Assembly: GCF_000732615.1 (NCBI RefSeq)
Contig: NZ_JPGL01000035.1
Coordinates: 1 to 64,000, forward strand
Direction of reading: 5' to 3'
Source: Burkholderia paludis
GTDB lineage: Bacteria > Pseudomonadota > Gammaproteobacteria > Burkholderiales > Burkholderiaceae
Length of the DNA stretch: 64,000 nucleotides
Shown here piece by piece: positions 44,552 to 53,379 of the stretch; the stretch's first letter is position 1, and each line of letters starts with the position of its first letter. The position numbers and the translations under genes are program-made. Below the pieces are notes generated by a model. The model worked only from the letters and a program-made list of their open reading frames with translations, was not told the origin of the DNA and did not search any database.

Positions 44552-46018
44552 TTACCCGATGCGATAGCGCCGGGTGGGCGCCGGCGGATCGCGCAATGCC
44601 TGGTCCGCCGGCGAACCGGGTTCCGGCAGCCGGATCGTGAACGTGGTCCGGACGCCTGGGACGGATTCACACGCGATGGTGCCGCCGAACGCTTCGCATA
44701 CGCGGCGGCAGAAGCTCAAGCCTATGCCGGCGCCTTGGCCGTGCGATTTGGTGGAGAAGAAATCGTCGAAGATTCGAGGGAGCACATCGGGGGCGATGCC
44801 CGGTCCCGTATCGCTGAAACGCACCACGCAGTAACCGTCGCTGCGATCGGCCCCGATCTCGATCAGCCCGTGGCCGCTTGCGTGGATCGCGTACAGGGCG
44901 TTTTTCAACAGATTGAAGATGACGAAGGTCACGAGCGAGTCGGATCCGGAAAACTGAAGGCCCGGATCGATCGCGTCGGCCGACACGCGGTCCCGCTCGC
45001 CGGGCCGGAAGGGAAAGCGATCCAGCGCGGCGTCGACACAGGCCCGTATCGGACAGGCGGCGAAGCCGTGGCGATCCAGCCGGTCCAGCGTAAACGACGC
45101 CAGGGACATTTCGACCACGGTACTCGTGGTGTCGACCTGGCGCCGGATCGACGATGCGAGCGTCGGCAGCCGCTCCAGTTGTCCAGGATACAAGCCGTCG
45201 GCGCACAGCCGGTGCTCCACCGCCAACCGATACCCGCGCAGCAGCACCGGCAGGACGTTCCGCAACTCGTCCGCGTGCAGGCCGATCGCCGCCAGCGGCG
45301 TGGCTACCTCGTGTGCGACCGTCGCGGCCAGCAGATAGGGGCCCATCAGGCCATAGCGGACGATCGACGCCGCGAGAATCCCGAGACTGAGCGCAATGAA
45401 CAGCACCCCCACCGGATAGAACTCGGCTCCGTAGTTCACGGCATAGTCGGTGGCCGCGAGCGAGTAGAGGGCCAGGCTGACGAGGCATTGCGCAAGCAGT
45501 TTACGGACGTCTCGCGCCTTCTCCCGCCGCCTTGCCTCGATCAGGAGCCAGGCGCTGCGGCCGGCCAGGAAAGCCGTCTGCACGACGTGCAACGGATGCA
45601 GGAATCCCGCCTTCGGATACGGGCCAAAGAAATGCAGGCGGAATCCATCGACGACATCATTGCTCGTGACCAGCAGCCCGGCCATCAGGACGCAGAGCCC
45701 GTAGGATGCGAACATGATCGGCCGCTCGCTCCGGCGCGACACGATCTCCGTGACGAAATGATAGAAGGTCGTCGGCAGGAACAGGATGAACAGATAGCCT
45801 GCCTTGACCAGCAGGTTGGCGACGTTCGCATCGGTCGTCTGGAACAGGAACGCCCATGTTCCCTGCCAGACGAAGGTCGACGCACACATCAACGCGAACG
45901 GGACGGACACGCGCGTGAGCCCCTTGGTGGCCAGCACGTAGAGGCCGAACCCGAGGAACAGGGCAGATATGAACGCGGGAAAGATCGAGTACATGATGCG
46001 TAAATCCACGATGTTCAC
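44552..46018 (-). CDS. Multi-span sensor histidine kinase with CqsS-like kinase core
   Basis: A 488-residue membrane kinase. Residues 1-~225 form about seven membrane spans of the 7TM-kinase type (FALMCASTFVWQGTWAFLF, AGYLFILFLPTTFYHFVTE). Phospho-His is H236 in AHEVATPL. The N box (FNLLKNALYAIH), G1 (DTGPGI) and G2 (GAGIGLSF) are intact. The segment GSDSLVTFVIFNLLKNALY and the end, FGGTIACESVPG, closely resemble CqsS, the CAI-1 autoinducer kinase of Vibrio, from memory. There is no receiver domain. It is convergent with the hotdog gene and probably signals to the regulator at 42882-43820. Confidence 0.85.
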   Translation of the reverse strand: MNIVDLRIMYSIFPAFISALFLGFGLYVLATKGLTRVSVPFALMCASTFVWQGTWAFLFQTTDANVANLLVKAGYLFILFLPTTFYHFVTEIVSRRSERPIMFASYGLCVLMAGLLVTSNDVVDGFRLHFFGPYPKAGFLHPLHVVQTAFLAGRSAWLLIEARRREKARDVRKLLAQCLVSLALYSLAATDYAVNYGAEFYPVGVLFIALSLGILAASIVRYGLMGPYLLAATVAHEVATPLAAIGLHADELRNVLPVLLRGYRLAVEHRLCADGLYPGQLERLPTLASSIRRQVDTTSTVVEMSLASFTLDRLDRHGFAACPIRACVDAALDRFPFRPGERDRVSADAIDPGLQFSGSDSLVTFVIFNLLKNALYAIHASGHGLIEIGADRSDGYCVVRFSDTGPGIAPDVLPRIFDDFFSTKSHGQGAGIGLSFCRRVCEAFGGTIACESVPGVRTTFTIRLPEPGSPADQALRDPPAPTRRYRIG

Positions 46019-46963
46019 TGGTCGCGCACCACTGAACTGTCTCGGCCGGTGCCTTTAACGAGAGTAGCACGCAGCCGTAGGCGAGCGAGCGCGGCGGGTT
46101 GGTCCACGGGGCCTCCGCGCATCACAATGGCTGGTCGCGCGCGTGACGATGCCGGATAGGATAATCGAACGCCATAGCGATCGTGAAATGGTCGCCGATT
46201 TACATCCTGGCCGCTACAGGCGGTTTCCCCGTGTTTGCATTCGCCATTGCGATTGGGCGAGCTGTCGCAGTGGCGAATGTCGAGCGCCTTGATGTAACGC
46301 AAGCCGCGGTCGATCGTGTGAAGCGGGAACGCTATCGAGACGTCAATTTCGTTCGGTAAAACTGCCTGGCGAGAAGGTAAGTCGATATCGATTTGCAAAT
46401 GTATTTTCGAATCAATTGTATTGATGGAACATGAAATATCGAATAATCGGTTGACTCTATACACCTATCCGTGAATTCGCGTCCCTGTCATTATTGCTGG
46501 GGCGCGAAGGGGCCGCCTCGTTGCCGTGGGCGATGGTGGCGTTGGCGTTGCTCGCGCCGGCCGTGGCGCAGTCGGCCAGGATGCATGGGTTCCGGCCCGG
46601 CCGCCGGGGCGCGATGGTCTGACGGGAGGCATCTTCGGGCGATGCGGCGATGCTCTTGTGCTACGGAATCGCGCCAAGGAAACCTGGAGCGATCCGGGCG
46701 CGAGTCTTGCGGAACACGTGGCCGGAACCTGGCAGCGGCTTGCCATGAACCGGTTGCGCTTGCGTCAAGCCGATCACGCTTTGGGGCCGTCTGAATCTGC
46801 CGAAGGGCCCCGTTGATGGGCGGATGCAACTGGTGAGGCATGGAGCGTGTAAGCCGCCAGCCTGCAAAATCCGGGTTCGCGTGCGCGATCGTACAGGACG
46901 ATCGAAGCCAGAAACAATCGCGGCAGGACTGTGGTAGATTCCGTCTGCAGCCAAGTGCTGCGA
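46019..46963. other. No supported gene
   Basis: About 945 bases between the histidine kinase and the FMN riboswitch. One frame near 46515-46590 resembles a signal peptide (ALALLAPAVAQSA) but stops after a few codons. Promoters for the kinase and for the riboswitch transcript must lie here. No intact gene is visible. Confidence 0.45.
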
Positions 46964-47111
46964 ACGTTCTCAGGGCGGGGTGAAATTCCCCACCGGCGGT
47001 AATCGCGCGATTGCGCGTAGCCCGCGAGCGCTTGCCGGGGATGGTTGTCACGGCAAGGTCAGCAGACCCGGTGTGATTCCGGGGCCGACGGTTAAAGTCC
47101 GGATGAGAGAG
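46964..47111 (+). ncRNA. FMN riboswitch (RFN element)
   Basis: The conserved RFN blocks appear in order: TTCTCAGGGCGGGGTGAAAT, CCCACCGGCGGTA, AGCCCGCGAGC, GGTCAGCAGACCCGGTG, TTCCGGGGCCGACGGT, AAAGTCCGGATGAGAGA. The element ends 73 bases before ribH. When FMN is plentiful it should fold to block ribH expression, probably by sequestering the ribosome-binding site since no clear intrinsic terminator follows. Confidence 0.97.
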
Positions 47112-47184
47112 AGCGGGGTTCGTTGCGTACGCAAGGTACGCGGCTTGTCCCTGTGCGCCCATTCAACTCACACAGGATCAGCCG

Positions 47185-47694
47185 ATGACACAGATTTCCC
47201 ACGTTTCCCCAACTGCCGCTCCCCGTATCGCTTTTGTCCAGTCGTGCTGGCACAAGGAGATCGTCGACCAGTGCCGAATCGCGTTTGTCGATGCACTGGG
47301 CCACGCGAACATGAGCGAAGCGGATTGCGATTTCTTCGAAGTGGCCGGCGCGTTCGAGATTCCGCTGCATGCCAAATTACTCGCGAAAACCGGCAAATAC
47401 GCGGCCATCGCCTGCGCCGGGCTGGTTGTCGATGGCGGCATCTACCGCCATGACTTCGTCGCGCAAGCAGTGATTTCGGGTCTCATGCAGGTGCAGCTCG
47501 ATACCGAGGTGGTGGTGCTGTCGGCTGTGTTGACGCCGCATCATTTCCATGGATCGGCCGAGCATGTCGGTTTCTTCCACGAACACTTCCTCGTGAAAGG
47601 CGCGGAGCTCGCGCGTGCATGCGTCGATACGATCGGCGCGGTTGCCGCGCTCAAGGCGGAATCCGCGGCCACTGCGATGAAGCAGGCCGCCTGA
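47185..47694 (+). CDS. ribH: 6,7-dimethyl-8-ribityllumazine synthase, type II
   Basis: A 169-residue enzyme that condenses 3,4-dihydroxybutanone phosphate with the ribityl pyrimidine to form lumazine, the penultimate riboflavin intermediate. AFVQSCWHKEIVD, VAGAFEIPLHAKLLAKTGK, GLVVDGGIYRHDFVAQAVI and VLTPHHFHGSAEH mark the RibH2 subclass of alpha-proteobacteria and Burkholderia. AGGATC precedes the ATG. It lies behind an FMN riboswitch, so it is induced on flavin shortage, and is followed by a strong hairpin, so it is monocistronic. Confidence 0.96.
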   Translation: MTQISHVSPTAAPRIAFVQSCWHKEIVDQCRIAFVDALGHANMSEADCDFFEVAGAFEIPLHAKLLAKTGKYAAIACAGLVVDGGIYRHDFVAQAVISGLMQVQLDTEVVVLSAVLTPHHFHGSAEHVGFFHEHFLVKGAELARACVDTIGAVAALKAESAATAMKQAA

Positions 47695-47727
47695 CGCTTG
47701 CGCTGCGTCCTTGCCGAACGGCAGGGC

Positions 47728-47760
47728 GCGTGCCGCGGGGTGGTTTGCCCCGTGGCACGC
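47728..47760 (+). terminator. Hairpin after ribH
   Basis: GCGTGCCGCGGGG (47728-47740) pairs with CCCCGTGGCACGC (47748-47760) around a 7-nt loop; 12 Watson-Crick pairs plus one G-T. The T-run afterwards is poor (ATGGTGGCTTTG). It lies 33 bases past the ribH stop and is a likely transcription end. Confidence 0.75.
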
Positions 47761-47905
47761 ATGGTGGCTTTGCTGGCGCGTCCGCGAAGCTGACGTCGAT
47801 GCCGCGCTTCTGCAGTCGTTCGACGTATTCTCGAGCGGGCCTGCGGTACGTCGCGACCGTATGGACGCGATTCATTGCGCCGAAATTCGCAAACACGAGG
47901 GCAGG

Positions 47906-48403
47906 CTACGTTTCCAGGCGATCCAGGAACGCCATTATCGCGTCGCGTGATCCAAGAATTTTCTTGTCTGCCCCGTAGTCGCCAAACAGTCGCTGGTGGC
48001 CAATGTATGAACTTGGCCCTTGACGGCTTCGATACGTCGAAGTCCAATCCAGCAATGCGTCGAATGACGCCGCGTCTCCTCCACGACGCACGCCCCGTTG
48101 GCGAATGTTCTCGACGCATTCCGTTTCATCGGGACACAGCCAGATGAGTGCCGTGGAGTCGCTACGGATCTCGTTGACGAGCGAGCCGTAAATTCCTTCT
48201 ATCACCCAGCGGTCGGTTCTCGCGGCGTCTCGCAGCAACCGTAAGGCCTCGTTGCGCTCGCGAGCAACGTTGTACCCGCCTGGAAGCCAATGAATCGAAT
48301 CCAGATCGATACAGGGCGACCCCATGCGATTTGCAATGCGTTCGGCAAGCCAGCTCTTTCCCGAACCGGAATTTCCCACTATCAGTGTTCTAAGCAAATT
48401 CAT
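47906..48403 (-). CDS. P-loop kinase-like ATPase (adenylate-kinase fold, FlaR type)
   Basis: A 165-residue protein with Walker A GNSGSGKSW near the N-terminus, then LDSIHWLPGGYN, WVIEGIYG and LIWLCPD, the usual order in the small AAA_17/'topology modulation' (FlaR-like) NTPases. These resemble shikimate and adenylate kinases, but the substrate is unknown. It lies convergent to ribH with no evident partner genes. Confidence 0.87.
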   Translation of the reverse strand: MNLLRTLIVGNSGSGKSWLAERIANRMGSPCIDLDSIHWLPGGYNVARERNEALRLLRDAARTDRWVIEGIYGSLVNEIRSDSTALIWLCPDETECVENIRQRGVRRGGDAASFDALLDWTSTYRSRQGPSSYIGHQRLFGDYGADKKILGSRDAIMAFLDRLET

Positions 48404-48994
48404 GCGGAGACCTATCTCGTGTTGCGCAGTGGTTGCTCCCGGGGTATGCCCGGGGCCGGCATCGATGCGCAGCTTACTCGCGCGGGCGGTGGAACGCTAT
48501 CGAATCGGTTCGAAGCGTGCGGTCGAAGGCCGCAACGTTGTCGGGTTATGTCGAGCGCTTACTCTATTCAGAGGACGATCGTTCCTGATGACCGCACGGA
48601 ATACCGCGGTCTGTCGTAAACGATGACCAGGACGCGTGATTTCGCGAACAGGTTGACGTGGCGATTGGCGGGGCGGGGAGCCGGAAGCAGATCGGATTCC
48701 CTTTTTCAAGTAAAGGCGGAATTGGTTGCGCAACGTGACGTTCTACAGTGTCGAACCTGCGGTGCCGCGACTCTGAACCAGACGAGGTGCGATTCAAGCC
48801 AGGCGTTGGGAGGGACTGCTGGCGGCGAGTATGTGCATACCGTGGCCGGACGATCTCTGATTCGCGAATAAAGACGCCGTGCACTTTCTACTACGTCATT
48901 TCTTGTTGCTTTCATATTCTTTCGTTGTCGATGCAATTTGGCGATTTTTAAGAATCATGAGATGTATAAAGTAAATCCAGACTCGAATGTCTTA
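48404..48994. other. No supported gene
   Basis: About 590 bases upstream of the threonine leader and the P-loop kinase start. Only short, unconvincing frames occur. Composition becomes A+T rich from about 48880 towards the leader promoter. Confidence 0.45.
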
Positions 48995-49023
48995 TTGACA
49001 GGCGTGGGCCGACTGGTTAGATT
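48995..49023 (+). promoter_or_regulatory. Sigma70-type promoter of the threonine leader
   Basis: A perfect -35 TTGACA (48995-49000), a 17-bp spacer and -10 TAGATT (49018-49023). The expected start point, about 49030, falls on or beside the A of the leader peptide's ATG, so the leader mRNA may be leaderless or nearly so. Confidence 0.7.
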
Positions 49024-49029
49024 GACCAC

Positions 49030-49110
49030 ATGAGCGCACTTTTCGTCACGACTACCACGACTACTACCACGACCGCCAATGGCGGGCCGGGGAGAGGTTG
49101 TACGTCGTAG
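49030..49110 (+). CDS. Threonine-rich attenuation leader peptide
   Basis: A 26-residue frame reading MSALFV, nine consecutive threonine codons (ACG, ACT and ACC mixed), then ANGGPGRGCTS and TAG. Such runs of one amino acid just before a terminator mark translation-controlled attenuation: ribosome stalling at the Thr codons when charged Thr-tRNA is scarce prevents terminator formation. A competing hairpin, CCGCC-AAT-GGCGG (49073-49085), lies at the end of the Thr run. The next gene is a threonyl-tRNA synthetase relic, which fits a Thr-tRNA-sensing switch. No good ribosome-binding site precedes the ATG. Confidence 0.8.
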   Translation: MSALFVTTTTTTTTTANGGPGRGCTS

Positions 49111-49132
49111 GCTGGCGCCTCAAGCGATCCCC

Positions 49133-49163
49133 AAGCCCCGCCGGAAACGGACGGGGCTTTTTT
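49133..49163 (+). terminator. Attenuator terminator of the threonine leader
   Basis: Stem AAGCCCCG (49133-49140) with CGGGGCTT (49152-49159), extended inside by CCG-GAAA-CGG, a GNRA tetraloop, with one bulged A. Six T residues (49158-49163) follow directly. This is the best intrinsic terminator in the window and lies between the leader stop and the synthetase frame. Confidence 0.9.
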
Positions 49164-49204
49164 AATGCTCCGTTCGACTGGTACCCATGTCAACGGAGAA
49201 CATA

Positions 49205-49948
49205 ATGGGCGAAGTCGACCACCGAGTGCCTGGTAAAAAACTGGATCTGTTTTACCGGCAAGATGAAAGTCCAGTCGCCATTTTGGGGTGCCGGCGCGGA
49301 ATGATTCCTTATCGGATCGTGGGGGGATATATCCACGTCCGCATGCGCCAGGTCGGCTTCTCCGGCGCGTGGCCTCCTCGGATTATCTCGTGCAGTCTTC
49401 GGAAACGGAGCGGTCGGTTTGAGACGCTATGGATACCTATGTTTCCCATTGAAGACGATAGCAACCCGCACGGTCTCAAGCCGATGAGTTGCCCGTGTCG
49501 CGTGCAGATCTTCAAGAAAGGCGCCCGATCGCACCCGGATCTCCCGATTCGATACTCCGAATTCGGGGCAGTCCATCGAGCCGAACCGTCCGGGGTGCGC
49601 CACGGCCCCATGCGCGCCCGCGCGTTCACTCAGGACGATGCCCAGGTTCTCCGTACGCCTGATCGGATCGAGGCCAAAGTCGCACGATTCGGTGTGTTGC
49701 CACGGACGATCCATGCAGATTCAGGGTTTGGAGAATTCGATGTGACTTTGTCGACGAAGCCAGCGGTCCGTGCCGGCGACGATGGGGTGCGGGACCGCGC
49801 AGCCGTCGTGCTCACGGAAGGCACGGCTGGCGGCGGCGCGATCGAGGGGATGGTGTCTGCGGGGGAGCGGTCCGACGCGCTTGCGCTCGAGCGTACGTTC
49901 CAGCGCGGGCTGGAGACGGCTCGCGAGTCGATCGCACTACCGGGGTGA
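49205..49948 (+). pseudogene. Truncated, decayed threonyl-tRNA synthetase paralogue
   Basis: An open 247-residue frame; ATG at 49205 is preferred over 49187 because of GGAG at proper spacing. It begins at the catalytic core (DHRVPGKKLDLFYRQDE), so the TGS and editing domains are absent. GLKPMSCPCRVQIFKKGARS and YSEFGAVHRAEPSGVRHGPM match ThrRS, keeping the zinc Cys and motif 2 Arg. The zinc His is lost (FTQDDAQ for FTQDDAH) and motif 1 is degraded (SLRKRSGRFE). It stops at a degenerate form of the 'WQCGT..QLDF.LP' segment, so motif 3 and the anticodon domain are missing. It cannot be an active synthetase. Thr-codon attenuation sits upstream; the MFS gene starts four bases after the stop. Confidence 0.8.
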
Positions 49949-49952
49949 GACG

Positions 49953-51164
49953 ATGGATGCAATCAAGTTCACGCGCGCGTCGGTATGGCTTGCCGGAATA
50001 GCCGAGGACGTGCCGATTTCAACGCGAATCCTGCTGATCTTCCAGTTCCTTGTGAATCTGTCCGTGTTCGGGTCGCTGCCGTTGCTCGCTGCGTTTCTTG
50101 ACCTTGAGCGTCATCTGGACGCCGGCCGCGTTGCCAGCGTACTGACAGTGAACTTGCTGGCGAGCCGGTTGATGCCGCTGGTGCTGGGTGCGTCGACGGA
50201 TCGTTTCAGCAGCCGCGTGCTGGCCACGCTCGGTCTGATCTGCCGTGCCGCAGGATTTTTCGGATTCGCGTTTACGTCGTCGTTTCCGGGGCTGCTGATG
50301 TGGGCATGCTTGTCCGGGCTCGGTGCTGCTCTTTATGAAACAACCGCGTATTCGATCTTCGGGTCGCTCGATTCTGCCGTGCGTCCAAAGGTGTTTGCAC
50401 TGAATAATCTGGCGCTCAACCTAGGGGCGCTGATCGGTCCGGCGCTGCTGATTGCCGTGCCGAACAACGATCGTTCGATGCCGTTTCTGGCAAGCGGCGT
50501 GATTTTCACCGCGCTCGCATTCGTGGCGCCCTGGATCTCGGGGCGGAGCGCACGCAAAGCTGCCGCGGTACATCCGCTGCGCGGCTTGCTGATCGTGTTC
50601 GGAGACAGGCGGTTCCGCCGGCTATGCTGGGCGCTCGTTCCATTCTGGACGGTGTACACGCAGATCTATGTCTTCATCCCGCTGACGTTTTCGCATGGCG
50701 CAAACGGCTACAACGGCGTTCGGCCGTTCTACATCGCGAACGCGCTGATCGGAATCGCCACTGCTTCGCTTGGCATGAACTGGTTTCAGAGGACGGCCTG
50801 GCGATCCCTGATGACCATTGGGCACGCGGCAATGTGTTGCTGCTTTGCGATTGCTGCATTGCTGTTCGGTCGCATCGATGGTGCCGGCGCGTCGCTGGTC
50901 ATTCTGATTGTCGTCGCGATCGTCTTCACGTTTGGCGAAAGCCTGATCCTTCCGGCATCGAATATCGCGCTTGCCGATCTGACGACCGAGGGTAACGCCG
51001 GCAGCTATTTTGGCGCATCGGCGATCTCCTGGGCGATCGGCGGGATGCTCGGCAACTTCATTGGCAGCGTTGCCGCCGGCTGGACCGTGCTTACGCCGGG
51101 ATGGGCCACGTTCACGGGGATCTCCCTGATTGGTCTGCTGGCATTCTGGAGAGGGCATGAGTGA
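49953..51164 (+). CDS. MFS transporter
   Basis: A 403-residue major facilitator with about twelve spans. The loop 2-3 motif is degenerate (LASRLMPLVLGASTDRFSSR), and the first half carries FLVNLSVFGSLPLLAAFLD and FGSLDSAVRPKVFALNNLALN. That last region resembles drug-efflux MFS proteins of the MdtH/YfcJ kind. GGGGTGAG at the end of the ThrRS-like frame serves as ribosome-binding site, so the two are coupled and this gene is under threonine attenuation if transcribed from 48995. An IS5 remnant follows at once. Substrate unknown. Confidence 0.87.
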   Translation: MDAIKFTRASVWLAGIAEDVPISTRILLIFQFLVNLSVFGSLPLLAAFLDLERHLDAGRVASVLTVNLLASRLMPLVLGASTDRFSSRVLATLGLICRAAGFFGFAFTSSFPGLLMWACLSGLGAALYETTAYSIFGSLDSAVRPKVFALNNLALNLGALIGPALLIAVPNNDRSMPFLASGVIFTALAFVAPWISGRSARKAAAVHPLRGLLIVFGDRRFRRLCWALVPFWTVYTQIYVFIPLTFSHGANGYNGVRPFYIANALIGIATASLGMNWFQRTAWRSLMTIGHAAMCCCFAIAALLFGRIDGAGASLVILIVVAIVFTFGESLILPASNIALADLTTEGNAGSYFGASAISWAIGGMLGNFIGSVAAGWTVLTPGWATFTGISLIGLLAFWRGHE

Positions 51165-51207
51165 ATCGTGAACCCGCCGTGGCGAGCGGTGCGACGGGTA
51201 CTGCTCT

Positions 51208-51439
51208 GACGTCGAGCAAGCGCGGTATCGAGCCGTTGCGCGCCGAGCGCCGTGCCATCCATGGCAGCGGCCTCGGCAAATATCGGTGGGTCGCCGAGCG
51301 CACGCATGCCAGGCTGCATCACTTCGGTCGTCTTCGTATGCGTTTCGAGCGCCGTGCTTACATTCGCCGCGCACTCCTCAAACTCGGCTGCCGCTCGATC
51401 GCCTGGAATACTTTGCAGCGGACTCGTCAACCTTCGTGA
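51208..51439 (+). pseudogene. IS5-family transposase C-terminal remnant
   Basis: KRGIEPLRAERRAIHGSGLG, KYRWVAERTHARLHHF and RMRFERRAYIRRALLKLGC form the end of an IS5-type DDE transposase. The catalytic N-terminal part is absent. It lies 43 bases downstream of the MFS gene and shares its general type with the remnant at 353-682. Confidence 0.75.
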
Positions 51440-51603
51440 AACCGCCTCATAAAGATATTGGGATCCTGTCGTTTCAACCTCGTATCGGAATCCTTTGGTT
51501 TGAAATCGGACGGGCGAACGTGACGCCCGTCCGTATCGAGCCCCGTACCCGCTTCGCGTGACTTTCGCCGCAACGGTACGGAGTCTGGCCGCATCGCCCG
51601 ATG

Positions 51604-52998
51604 TCACCCCACCTGCGCGCCACGCTCCTCCGCAAGCAACCGGCGATAGTGAGGCAGCGCCCCAAACAGCAACCACACCGCGAGCGCGGCCGCGATCGTG
51701 CAAACGATCCCGATCGAATCGCCGACCATCTTCGGATTGCCGAACACGCGATCGCTGAAGAGCGCGATCAGCGTCGGCCCGAGCCCGAACCCGATCAGTT
51801 GCGCGAAAAACGAGTAGAGCGCACCGACGGTGCCGCGCATGCGGCTGGGCGCGACGAGTTGCAGCGCCGCCGCCATGCACCCGGTCGGCAACGTGAAGAA
51901 GAACACTGTGCCGCCGGCTGCGACCAGCGTACCTGTCGCACCGGGCGCAAACGGGATGCTCGCGCAGCACAGCAGCATCGGGATCATTGCAAACGCGGCC
52001 GTGCGCAACGGTGCGTCCTCGTACCCGCGCCGTTCGAAGCGGCGTACGACCCACGGGCCCGCCAGTGCGCCCGCCATCGCGCAGCAGACCACCAGCGCGC
52101 CGAAACGAAACCCGACGAGCGCAGCGGGCATGCCGTGCGAACGGATCAGGTAAGTCGGCATCCACGCGGGCATGCCCAGCACGACAATGGCGAGCATGCC
52201 GACGCCGAGCAAAATGCGCGCGTAGAACCCGCGCCGCGCCCACAGAAATGCAGCGGATTCACGGGTCGAGAACTGGCGGTCGTCCGCACTGCCGCTGACG
52301 ACCTTGCTGCGCATGGGCTCGCGCACCGTCAGCCACACCAGCAACGCGAACAGCACGCCCGGCAGCCCGATCAGCACGAATGCCAGTTGCCATGTCTCGA
52401 ACCCGGCGAGTACCGGGAACTGTCGATGAACGTCGCGGGCGAACGAGATGACGAGGCCGCCGGCGACGAGCGAAAGCCCGCCGCCGAGCATCGGGCCGAG
52501 AATGAACACGCTCATCGCGCGCGGCATCTGCCTTGCCGAAAAGCAGTCGGCAATCATCGACAGCGCGATCGGAAACACGCAGGCTTCGCTGGCCCCGACG
52601 CCGAAGCGTGCGAGGAACAGCCCCTGGAATGTCGTGGCCTTGCCGCACAGGGCCGTGAAGATGCACCACAGGCAAATGCCGACCAGCAGGATGTTGCGCC
52701 GGTTGGCGATGTCGACGAGCCGGCCGAAGAGCGGTGACGCGATCAGGTAGGCGGAAATGAACGCGATGCCCTGAACGAGGCTGAGCTGCGTGTCGGAAAT
52801 GGCGAGCGAGTGACGGATCGGGTCGACGAGCAGGTTGAGAAGCTGGCGGTCGATGTACGCGAGGGAATACGCGAGCGTGATGATGGCCAGGATGTACCAC
52901 GACCGGAGGCTGTCATGGACGACCCTCGACGAGGTTCGTCCCGATAGCGCATCGTCCAGGCCGCCGACAGGCGGCACTTCATTCATGGCATTCCTCAT
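51604..52998 (-). CDS. MFS transporter, probable aromatic/organic acid importer
   Basis: A 464-residue major facilitator. MRNAMNEVPP has GGAGACAAG upstream; MNEVPP four codons later is equally plausible. The first span AIITLAYSLAYIDRQLLNLL, then GRLVDIANRRNILLVGICLWC and FGVGASEACVFPIALSMIAD place it in the AAHS/ACS-like group (Spinster/GudP style) that imports organic acids. It is divergent from the hypothetical and Rieske oxygenase genes, with two operator-like sites between, and is likely the uptake system of that pathway. Confidence 0.9.
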   Translation of the reverse strand: MRNAMNEVPPVGGLDDALSGRTSSRVVHDSLRSWYILAIITLAYSLAYIDRQLLNLLVDPIRHSLAISDTQLSLVQGIAFISAYLIASPLFGRLVDIANRRNILLVGICLWCIFTALCGKATTFQGLFLARFGVGASEACVFPIALSMIADCFSARQMPRAMSVFILGPMLGGGLSLVAGGLVISFARDVHRQFPVLAGFETWQLAFVLIGLPGVLFALLVWLTVREPMRSKVVSGSADDRQFSTRESAAFLWARRGFYARILLGVGMLAIVVLGMPAWMPTYLIRSHGMPAALVGFRFGALVVCCAMAGALAGPWVVRRFERRGYEDAPLRTAAFAMIPMLLCCASIPFAPGATGTLVAAGGTVFFFTLPTGCMAAALQLVAPSRMRGTVGALYSFFAQLIGFGLGPTLIALFSDRVFGNPKMVGDSIGIVCTIAAALAVWLLFGALPHYRRLLAEERGAQVG

Positions 52999-53142
52999 CT
53001 TGTCTCCGATACGATCGTCTGATGCATGTGAAAGGGGATGTCGGGACGGCATGCCGCTTGCGCGTCGGGCCGGTCATGGGCATCTGGTCAGCCTGGGTGG
53101 TCGTTCGACGCATGGGGGATGCCGCTCACACGTGCTCGATTA

Positions 53143-53166
53143 CCAAACTATCGTTAGGTAGTTTGG
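53143..53166. promoter_or_regulatory. Palindromic operator candidate, site A
   Basis: CCAAACTA (53143-53150) and TAGTTTGG (53159-53166) are perfect 8-bp inverted arms around TCGTTAGG. The 10-mer TCGTTAGGTA (53151-53160) recurs in site B 240 bases away. Length and symmetry fit a dimeric repressor such as a TetR-family protein; no such regulator is encoded beside it. Confidence 0.6.
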
Positions 53167-53379
53167 CGTGACGCCAAGCGATGTGCCATGCGTGTTATCC
53201 ATTAAGCATCGCTGCCGCGGGCCATGAATCAAGCGGCGACTTTCACGCGGTGCGACCCGATGTGGCGTACGCGGCGTCCGGCGCGCGCGTTGTCGATACG
53301 TCAGCGCGCCCGGTCCCGCCGGAATCGGCATCCGCGTTCGGGTTTGACCGGATGGAGCGATCGCCTGCGTCGAATCAAT

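Noticed and set aside
46515..46590. Signal-peptide-like coding stretch
   Set aside because: The frame stops within a few codons and no mature domain follows in any frame.
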